DNA from: Hypsibius dujardini
Lineage: Eukaryota > Tardigrada > Eutardigrada > Parachela > Hypsibiidae
NCBI GenBank assembly: GCA_001579985.1
Contig: LRSR01008132.1
Coordinates: 1 to 34,928 of the forward strand
DNA: 34,928 nucleotides
Reading direction: 5' to 3'
Positions within the stretch are counted from its first letter, which is position 1; every line of letters starts with the position of its first letter. Shown piece by piece: positions 26,790 through 34,928 of this stretch. Made by a program: the position numbers and the translations under genes. A model generated the notes under the pieces. It ran no database searches. It was not told the origin of the DNA and saw only the letters and a program-made list of their open reading frames with translations.

Positions 26790-29052
26790 TCATTGCTGAT
26801 AACGGTTCTCGTGCATAACCACGATTGATAGCGGAGGAGGAGCTGGGTTCTCCAATCTCTCGTGGGAAGAAGGCTGTGGCAGGGAACTGTCCGCTATTTC
26901 AGCTGCTGCAACAACCACAATCACTGGAATGCCCCTTTTGCCTGACATACAAATTCCTTGCCTACGTCAATGGTTTACAATAATACACGTCATCATCAAA
27001 GTCAAATGCAACAAACTTGTGCTCGTAATTCTGAAGACAATATTGTCTCCTATTTTGGACGTGTTTATTTTCTTATCGTGAAGGAGATGCTGGCAATTCA
27101 GTACAAACTTTTGAATTAGCAATTGATACGCCCACAATCTTTTTCGCCAAAGATTGGATACAACGTTTTTCTATGGCTACCCCTTTTTTACAGAAAAACC
27201 AAACGTTTTTAACTCAAAATGATGTTTTTAAAAAAACTCAATATAACCATATTGAGCGACTAGTATAGCTTGTTTCACAATATGCCAAGTCATGATTCCT
27301 TTAGAGAATTTCAAAAGCGAACAGTCGATTAATTAGTTCTTCAGTCAATTTTGTGTGTAATTAAAACTTGTAGTTTATATTCTTTAGTTTTAATGGAAGC
27401 TAGTTAAGTAACTATATGTGTTTTAGTTTTAAATTTAAACTTTTAGTTTAGCTAGTTTTAGTCAATTAAATAACAGGATTTTGCTCTGCTTTAGTTTTGC
27501 CAACCCTACTCGGCCATTCAAATTTTGTTAAGGGGTTTCGGAAAAAAAGGGTGTGAGCATAGACCTCACTTGCCGTTACTTTGTTATACCCAGGACGATT
27601 TCGTCGAAAATCAGACCAACGTTTTGCTTTGAACATATATAGATAGTCTCATTCAAAACCCAATCGATAATTGCTGAATTTGATGTATTTATTGTTTTCA
27701 TTTAATAATGAGACCAGAAAGTAATGAACAATCGGGCGACCAATTAATATACTGGCACAAACAAGAAAACTCACTTTTTGCAGCTGGCCGTTTGACCACT
27801 ACGCTGGTCGTGGATTTTTTCCGCTTGAGTGACTTGATAGAGAGGTCCATCGGCGTATCATCATTCTCGCCGTTGTGCGCAGGAACAACAACGGATAGGG
27901 CCACCTCACCGCAACCATCCGCTCCGAACGCGGGTGCTACGACTGGCTGTCCGGCGTTGAGATGGTTGGTGTACTCTGCATTGAACTGCTCCACGTTGTG
28001 TACGTTGCCGTGAAAGTACTCCAAGAAGTGAACAGCCGCCTCAAGAACCCTACGAAACAAATATATCGAATATTATGTATGCTTCAAACTGTCCGGAAAG
28101 CCCGGAGCCTTCCCTGTACATTGTGTTTTCTGGATTTTATGCCAAAAAAAATCCACGGGATTCTTAATAATAACAAATTTTATTATTTCATTTAAATAAC
28201 TCATAGGATAGGAAAATATTTTTGTTGAGGTAGATCAATTTTTTTAACAACATGAATTCTGAAAACTGTCCAATGGAATATGAAGTACCGAACATTAAAA
28301 AAAATTTGAAGAAATAATAGTATTACTGCAAAACTAGAGCATCCAGTTTTGCTTCAATCGGATTGATTGCATCAAAAAGTGAGATCTATTTTCCTAGTAA
28401 ACGAACCTGTACGTTTTGCGTATTTATGGATAAATGTTCAGCTCCCTTTCAGCAATTTTCTATTGCCTTTTTATACCTTTTCACCCCTGCCCCCGATTTC
28501 GCCACGCATATATGGCCGTTTGCATAAAAATGTCTCACAGTACCGAACTATACATTTTATTTTGCTCGCAAAGAAATCAAAGCGAGGGAATGATAACCCG
28601 GGATACTGACGTTGCTTTATCCTGTTTGACGTGAGGCATGGGAAGACGTGAGGCGATTTCCGCGACTGCTCGACTAACACGTGACCTGTCAAAGAAACGG
28701 GCTAACAGAAATGCATGCAACATATATTGCAGCGAAGATTAGCTTTGCTTCCGCATTCCTCAAATCTGAAGGTGAATTTTTTGAATGAAACAGAGAGAGA
28801 GAGAACTCACCGACGGTAGCGGTCAAAAACGATGTGTGGTTTGTGGTAGTGGGAGCTGGGCGAGTAGCTCGTCTTCTTCTTGCAGCTCCGTCGCTTCCCC
28901 GACAACGAGGAGCCGGAAGCAGCAGCAGGCACCCAGTCCGCTACTGTTGCCTTCGTGTCTACTATCGCGTCAGTTTCGACGACAAAAGGGATGACGACCT
29001 GATCAGTGCTTTGACCAGAGCCATCGTCCAAGGACTCAACCGTTGCGGTCAT
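26790..29052 (-). CDS. Nuclear-looking protein with a CtBP-binding PMDLS motif
   Basis: Predicted 210 residues; exons 29052-28811, 28049-27775 and 26905-26790 join in phase 2 then phase 1 at good donors (GGTGAGTT, AGTGAGTT). PMDLS at 147-151 is the PxDLS-type motif by which repressors recruit the corepressor CtBP, and it is followed at once by a basic KSLKRKK. A second basic patch, KRRSCKKK, is at 53-60; both could be nuclear localisation signals. Residues about 73-115 (VFDRYRRVLEAAVHFLEYF onward) are the only part likely to fold. The ends are low-complexity Ser/Pro/Ala. Exon 3 has tandem acceptors three bases apart (GCAGCAG), so Lys-Thr-Ala-Glu or Lys-Thr-Glu could be made. No DNA-binding domain is seen. 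Exon 3 is the least certain part. Confidence 0.6.
26906..27774. other. Intron 2 of the PMDLS gene, AT-rich
   Basis: 869 nt. A stretch around 27350-27500 repeats TTTTAGTTTTA-type motifs; a similar composition appears near 33560-33800. Nothing else recognised. Confidence 0.4.
28113..28601. repeat. Interspersed repeat, expanded copy (partner at 19731-19850)
   Basis: TGTGTTTTCTGGATTTTAT at about 28121 and AGTACCGAAC with CATTTTATTTTGCTCGCAAA near 28540-28571 match the compact copy, with extra AT-rich DNA between them. It lies in intron 1 of the PMDLS gene. Confidence 0.6.
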
Positions 29053-29269
29053 CGTTGAAATGCTTGGAGGTTGAGCGACCTTTTCGGTTTAAGAAAAGGA
29101 CTTGAAAGCGGGGACAATATCCGGGCAGCAAACAGAATGAATTGCCGGTGATGAGAGGAAGCAGAGAGGAACTGTGTGGAAACAGGAAGGACTCTTTCTC
29201 GTTGCAGATTGCAAGGATATTGTTTGACTGTTGCCGTGACGCGAAAGTGTATTTGTTTGGTGTGTTGGA

Positions 29270-29615
29270 CTTTGATGAAGCGATGTCTGTTGAGAAGGCA
29301 TCCTTCGCAAGAATCACTTGTTGTCGTGTTGATATGTGCCTTAGCACTGGGCGACATTGAACAACTGTAAATCATTAATTAGCTCTTCGGGCGGTTCCGC
29401 GGTTCCAACCCGTCAGGGTTCGACTTTGGCCCGGTTTTGAAATCGTATCCAACCAACAAGGATGGTATTACACTGGGGAATTCCTCTAGTTACAATACCA
29501 GTCAGTATCACATGCAGTATATAAATATATATATACAGCCACCGGGTTCCAGCACTATCAATGGGCTCTTCAGGACGTATCAAAAGCTATTTTTCTAATT
29601 AATAATTATTATAAA
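29270..29615 (+). repeat. Repeat copy of about 340 bp, inverted partner of 13000-13330
   Basis: See the partner entry. It lies 220 bp upstream of the start of the PMDLS gene and could have supplied promoter or leader sequence to it. On the plus strand it begins with the short frame AMSVEKASFARITC and CLSTGRH before a stop, also kept in the partner, and ends with a TATAAATATATATATA run. Confidence 0.75.
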
Positions 29616-30557
29616 ATGTGTTTCCGTTTTTCAAAATATTATTCCCACTAATCGCGAGCCATCGAAAGCGTAGTCTGAATTTGACTTATCGGGTTCAGGA
29701 ATGCTTCTGAGATAAATTTTGCCACGCCCACTATACACATTAAAGAAAAAATTTAAACTCCAGTTTCTTTCTACATCTATGGGCTACAAAATGTGTGCTC
29801 ATAGGTACGTCCTAAACTCGTTTCGGCCTTGCTGTGTAATATTTTGTGGACTTCGGTTAAAACAGTCCGTGGCCCAGCGCAGTACAGAGTACTATTCTTT
29901 ATTCGCGTGAAACTCCAATAAAGCGCTCTTGCACGACACGCTTCTTGTAAAAAATGTGAAACAGCTTTTGTTAAGACCTGATATTAGGCTACTTTAGCCA
30001 CAAGCTCAACTCGATCACATTGGTGGTTTTTTATGAAGCCTCCAATCTTGATGCATGCCTCAAATTTGCATAAATCTTCCTATCTCCAATCCCATTCTTT
30101 CCGATTCAGTTTGTCATTTCGCACGTTTTAGTTTCAACCTAATTTAATTTGTGTGACAGCCTAACACCTTAGGAGCAGACTGATACCAAACTGGTCGCGA
30201 GCATGCAGCGCAAGGAGAAGCTATATGCAACGCGAAGCGAAGAACACTATTCAAAACTATGCTTCATAATTCTCTTTGGCCCAAGATGCCAAATATGAGA
30301 GTACCAAAATCATCCCGAGCGAAGGCAGTGCGACTCTCGGTTCTAAATTGAAACATTTGGAAGTCGCGCACTTCTCACTGGCAAATCCAGCAGTGCGATG
30401 CGTCTAACTCATAATTTCTCATAAAATTGCCTTTAGATGCCGGGAGATATTGGGCAAGCTAATTTAATTGACTTGTGAATCATGTTTTCCTTGAGTCAAG
30501 CTAAACATTTGCTGGAGGACAAAGTGTCAGAGTATAGCATAAATAAGTTTCTTATTC
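29616..30557. other. Intergenic stretch
   Basis: No gene or repeat family recognised. Confidence 0.4.
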
Positions 30558-33054
30558 CTAGCCATAGTTCTGTGAATTTGCTGTTGGCGGATAGTAGGTT
30601 TGGTGTGCCTCCCCGGCTTGTTCTTGGTGCAGCGTCTCGTTGGCGCGGACAAACAGCGGAATATAAGCGGGATCGTAAAAGACCGGACAGCACTTTATCA
30701 AGCAAACAAAAACCGATAATGAGTTGTACTGCTTCTTTAAAAGAAACTGCCAGTTACAGAATGCCAACCTGACTCCACACGTAGTTCATAGCTTCCGTCC
30801 ATGGATTCATGGCTTTACCGATTCCTATAATAAAGCCAAAAATAACTGAACTGGCACCCAATGGAGATAGAAATTCTCTGAAAAAAAACTGGACTCATTT
30901 TATGCTTTCATTTCGACTCTTTTTGAGTACAGTAACGTGGTATTGCAGAAAAATGTCTTTATCTTGTACAAATGCTGGCTTATTTATCTGTGTTCAAATA
31001 GCATATTATTAACGACAAAATCTGCAGCAATTCAATCGGAATCCTTTTCCAAAACAATTGCCGATCTAATACAGAAAAGCGAAATTATGTACTCGCTTAT
31101 GTGCAACCCAATGAGTTGTGAGATTGGGGAGTTAAGAAAGCCTACTCAATTAAGCATACCAGTTAAGAGGTAATCCCGATCACATCTTGTGGGCCACATG
31201 GTGTTCTCATCGTAGGGCTCACCCCATCTAAAAATTAGGATCCCCGTGATATATTGCGATCATTCTGTCCGACTTCTCAGCGCAAAACAGGAATTTCGCG
31301 TGGCATACCTATCGTGACTGTACTTGTATTCACAACGTGAATAATCAAGATGATAGCCATGTGGAAGCTTGCCTGAAAAGCGAACAAAAGTTCGGCCAGT
31401 CGTCAGGGGCACATGTTGGGGGGGGGGAGGGGGAAGAGTAGTAGACACGGTTAAAGGCGTTACTCACAGCATTTATAAACGTCCGTAGAATCGTATGCTG
31501 CAATTCAACGGATAAAGATGGTAAAGTCAGTAGCAAGCAGGCGCTTTACAGCCATGGTCAAGTTACTTCATCAGCCCACACCCATTTATGCGCGCCCAAT
31601 CATAGGCATAACATAGTGTGGGCCAGTGGGTGTAGGTGTGGGCTGAGGAAGCAACATTCTCAATTTATCTCAAGTTGCCGTAGCTGTGTACGAAAGAACA
31701 GATAGACATTTTTGGTACCGGTGACAAAAGTGTCGTAGGTGTCGTAGGGGTAAAATCTGTCGTAGCAGTAATACTCCTTCATTATGGAAACATCTCTAAT
31801 GAAAGAAAGAACGTTTACAAGAAGATTTGGTAGGAAAAAGTCCAATAAAAATAATGGATATGCGGATGCTATATGGTCACCCACCTCACATTGCAGTACT
31901 CGTAGTATGGATATATTCCAAAGGACGGCTTCTTCTTGGGGAACATAAACTTACACCAAGCCGCTACCACCAGAAAAGTTCACGTAAGTAATCACAGAAA
32001 ACTGTTCGTTAGTGTCAAGTTCAATTGGGTACTACAAGCACGCACTCCCGAAGCCTCCAACTCCATCCAGTCCAGTCATGGCTTCACCTAAAAGTTGATT
32101 ATTCCAAGGATAAAGTAATCTGGTACAGTAGTCCAGTTACAGTAAAAGATCATATGCACTATAATCATTTGGGGTTGCATTAAAAATGTACTTTAAAAAT
32201 AAGATATTTTTGTTGCGTTTCCAAAGTAGATTTGTCTTGGTGCGTGGCGGGGTTGGCAAGATATTTCGGTCCTCAGCCATAATATATATATATAACACCC
32301 TTAAATTTATCGGAGTGGTTATTTATCCCCCCCCCCCTTATGGGGTCAAGTAGAATTCCGACTATATTGCCCCTCCCTGAATACATCACCAGGGGCCCCA
32401 GTATCGTCTCGGCCGTCCGTTGTCCGTCCGCTGTCCGTCTGTCTGATAACGGGCAGACTGACGGACAGACGGATGTATTTAGGAACGAATAAAATAACCG
32501 GGATGCTATTGGACCCTTATCACTACAAGGGAGGGGTAATGTAGCTGTAGCGTAAACTTATGCCAGTGGTGAAACTCGTGCAAATTCTGTTGTGGCACGT
32601 ACGTGTGATCAGTCGTAAAGCGGCCAAACCGAACATCCACTAATTTTGTCTTAAGTCCCAGCTCGACCACAAACAATTTTTCCTTACCGTCGTGACATTC
32701 GACGGCCCACCGATGGATGTCGTCCGGTATACCTCCGGTGTGGATGGTAATTTCACAGGCTCCCACGCCTATAACATACACATATGAAATGAAGCAATCA
32801 TTTTAAATTACTTGCACGTTATCCAGAGACGTGTAGGCTAGCAAGCAAGGCTACTACACTAGAACCGCAGTCATCCTGCAATGTTTAAGCACACATCAAG
32901 GATTAACACCGGTTGTGTACTGTGTATACAGCTCACCGTAGCATGAATAAATCTTGTAGTAGCCGGAAACAGGTAAGACAAAAAGGCTAATGGGAAGGAA
33001 GACAAGAGAAAACAGTCGGTTGCTGTCACGACCAAATGTAATCCTCAGAATCAT
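30558..33054 (-). CDS. Secreted Cys/Tyr-rich protein, dermatopontin-like
   Basis: Predicted 249 residues from ten phase-matched exons: 33054-32937, 32768-32688, 32087-32046, 31963-31885, 31795-31719, 31497-31468 (30 nt), 31372-31309, 31227-31160, 30824-30769, 30692-30558. The signal peptide is at about 1-30 (FSLVFLPISLFVLPVSG). Twelve cysteines (38, 44, 64, 84, 104, 117, 142, 143, 156, 179, 206, 207) suggest disulfides. Repeated units of W-x3-C, a TG turn, then W-x-x-C(C) resemble dermatopontin, an extracellular-matrix protein: WAVECHDGEAMTGL...AWCKF and WPTRCDRDYLLTGI...YVWSQCC. Two middle Tyr-rich units end in YEYC and YKCC. One sequon lies at Asn223, and the tail from about 212 is unlike the repeats. 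Exons 3-4 rest on a GTGCGT donor and a weak acceptor (GGTGGTAG) and are the least certain. Confidence 0.7.
31563..31655. mobile_element. Small inverted-repeat element in an intron of the dermatopontin-like gene
   Basis: TCATCAGCCCACACCC on the left and GGTGTGGGCTGAGGAAG on the right form inverted arms of about 20 bp with two mismatches. The whole lies in the intron 31718-31498. Probably a MITE remnant. Confidence 0.5.
32360..32545. repeat. Hairpin-rich stretch in intron 2 of the dermatopontin-like gene
   Basis: GTCCGTCTGTCTG is followed by its inverted form CAGACTGACGGACAGACGGA (about 32424-32472). Outer blocks TGAATACATC/GATGTATTTA and TGCCCCTCCCT/AGGGAGGGGTA are also inverted. A poly-C run and a TATATATATA run lie just to the left (32284-32340). 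Confidence 0.5.
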
Positions 33055-34255
33055 CTTCGGGCAGGTGGATCTTTCTGATACGGATATTCTCCAACAAAGT
33101 TTACTGAAGATGCAACTGCAGTCGTGGTATTTTGATTAAGATGTAGAGAGGTTTGCCGGGCTGTTACCATGTGTGCTGCTAAAATGCCCTCAAGCATTCT
33201 TCTTTACACCCAAAAGTACGCTACGTATATACCAGTACTATGCGATGTACCATAATACAAATTCAGGTACTTGTAGGGTTGAATGATCGCAGGCTCGTGT
33301 GAGAAGAGTTCAAAAAGTTTACTTGTTATTACATCTTTTATTTTCTCAATCGATTTACGTGGCAAAAAGAAGGAACTGAGATCAGGTGAAGGTCACAATT
33401 TTTTTCCGTAAACACATGCCTAGGTGAGCTATCCTAATGATTACTAATTCTTTTCATGAGCCGGTGTATTTAAAAATCAATAGCTTTTTAATTAAATAAT
33501 ACTTTACATACTCAATAAATAACACTATGCCTTGAGTGATTTCGTTAAAAATTTCCATATTAATTTACTAGGCAGTGGGTAAATTAGTAATTAGTACAAG
33601 AGCTAAACTAAAACTTAAAGGTAAATATTTCTAAATTACTAAAGTTAGTGAGCGAATTTTACCTCAACCCATACTCGAAATTTCAGTTGCTACAAAACCA
33701 ATTAGCTTTCTTGTTATGTAAAATTTAGTTTAGACTGAAAACATTTAAGAAACAATTACTTATTCGAAGTTAAAATAACAGTAAACGAGTCAGTAATTGC
33801 TTTGTTAAATGTTTCAATTTTATTAATTATAATGCAGTAAATTAAATAGTATTATGCAAGGATCATGTTTTTCGGAAAGAAATTTTACTTTCATAGTTGC
33901 TGTAACAGCTCACTAAAATAGGATAAAATGCTAAGGAATATAGAGCGAAAAATGTGACCGAGAGAAAAAACACAATTGACATGGCGGACGATGTCAGCGA
34001 ATAAAACAACAACTAAACGGCAACTTGGACTAAAAGGATCAATTTGCAATTCGCGACCGGAATAATAAAAAGAAAAGTCCAGTGGAAAAATACCCGTGAG
34101 AAGAGAATAAGAAATGATCCACTGACCGACAGCATTTTCAGAGGCGTAAGAACAACACGCATGATGATACGTACAAAAATAAACACTTTCAGCAGTGAGG
34201 AACTAATGAGGGACGGCGAGAAAGGAGCTGCGACTAAAATGAGACTGCGCCTGCT
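33055..34255. other. Intergenic, AT-rich
   Basis: 5' flank of the dermatopontin-like gene (a TATATA motif lies near 33225) and 3' flank of the gene at right. No gene recognised. Confidence 0.4.
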
Positions 34256-34779
34256 TTAGAGGTGACGACGCGGACGAATGGAGGGAAGGCGTCCTAGAGC
34301 GTCGGGGACGGCCTGAGATTCCGTTTTGGGAATGCGGGGCGGCGGCAACGGGCGCTGCCGTTGTTTGACGTGATACCAATACTTCTCAACCGTTTCCTCC
34401 ACAAATTCCCCTCCCATAATAGTCTCCAATTCCTACAAAAATCATCCAACTTAAAAAAAACTTGCCATTTTATTCAGCTAAATTAAAAAACCGGAAGTCT
34501 TTTGAAGTCCAGGCAGTTGAAAGTTTATTCAATTTGCACTCAAGTTTTACCAAAGCTAAAACAGATTTCTTCTTGACCGTATAATATTAAAGCTCAAGTG
34601 GTTTTGCGTTCTATTCCAAAACTGATGACTTAAGACATCAAAGCAATCGAATTAACTGTCAGCTGCTTTAGCTTCGTACTTCTCGGCGCAGCTTGAAGAT
34701 GGCGTCCAGCGTGGCGGCGCCGTTCTCAATAAAGACATCCTCCGAGACAGCGGATGATCCAACCACCTCTCTTAACCAT
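34256..34779 (-). CDS. Unidentified protein, C-terminal two exons
   Basis: Exon 34779-34680 (acceptor TTTGATTCAG, donor GAA-GTACG) and last exon 34432-34256 join in phase 0. They encode 33 and 58 residues. The first part (VSEDVFIENGAATLDAIFKL) and the start of the second (FVEETVEKYWYHVKQ) look like amphipathic helices. The tail is Pro/Arg-rich (RPLPPPRIP) and probably disordered. No family recognised. The rest of the gene lies right of the window; bases after 34780 show no obvious further exon. Confidence 0.55.
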
Positions 34780-34928
34780 CTGAATCAAAATCATGTGGGA
34801 ATTTTACCACGAAAAAAGAGGGCAAGCTTATACAGTAAGATTACGATAGAGCTGATCCTATTCCATCATATTTATCCTGATAATACGAGTACCGTGCAAA
34901 TACGGCAAGCATGCAGACATGAACTGAC

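Noticed and set aside
30482-30772. Plus-strand frame of 96 codons
   Set aside because: Antisense to the last exon and intron of the dermatopontin-like gene.

Overview
The window looks like a piece of an invertebrate animal genome. Protein-coding genes are split by GT-AG introns of about 60 to 1,550 nt. The gene content is animal: a receptor tyrosine kinase with a cadherin-like ectodomain, a rhodopsin-like GPCR and several secreted proteins. Much of the intron and intergenic DNA is inverted-repeat mobile DNA. A small-genome ecdysozoan such as a tardigrade would fit, but nothing here fixes the lineage. All exon models below were assembled by eye from splice motifs, reading-phase agreement and protein similarity. 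No expression data or database search was available.

Layout. (1) 44-6248, minus: the 5' part of a receptor tyrosine kinase in ten exons (signal peptide, one cadherin-like repeat, transmembrane helix, kinase domain up to DFG). Several introns carry CAGA/TCTG arrays, and intron 1 holds an element with long terminal inverted repeats. (2) 8047-11969, plus: a three-exon divergent rhodopsin-like GPCR. Its introns hold a foldback MITE, a roughly 0.8 kb inverted-repeat element and a roughly 720 bp palindrome. (3) 14300-17032, minus: a possible galectin-like exon, a two-exon VMO1-family gene and a very short CUB-like gene. (4) 17.1-21.1 kb: gene-poor, with a decayed coding fragment at 18.4 kb and a TTAA-flanked piggyBac-type MITE at 20.0-20.6 kb. 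(5) 21294-22744, minus: a three-exon secreted protein with tectonin/propeller-like repeats. (6) 24.6-26.6 kb: a mosaic of duplicated DNA. It contains one arm of the GPCR-intron palindrome, an in-frame copy of the end of the GPCR's last exon plus its 3' flank, two foldback MITEs, and a second copy of the 18.4 kb fragment between inverted repeats. (7) 26790-29052, minus: a three-exon nuclear-looking protein with a PMDLS (CtBP-type) motif. (8) 30558-33054, minus: a ten-exon secreted Cys/Tyr-rich protein resembling dermatopontin. (9) 34256-34779, minus: the last two exons of an unidentified gene that enters from the right.

The genes do not form an obvious pathway. Four encode secreted or extracellular-matrix-like products, and two are cell-surface receptors. 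The most notable structure is how pieces of the window have been copied elsewhere within it (11 to 25 kb, 18 to 26 kb, 13 to 29 kb, 19.7 to 28 kb). Paired copies also reveal individual transposon insertions by supplying the empty site. No rRNA, convincing tRNA, CRISPR array or retrovirus-like element was seen.
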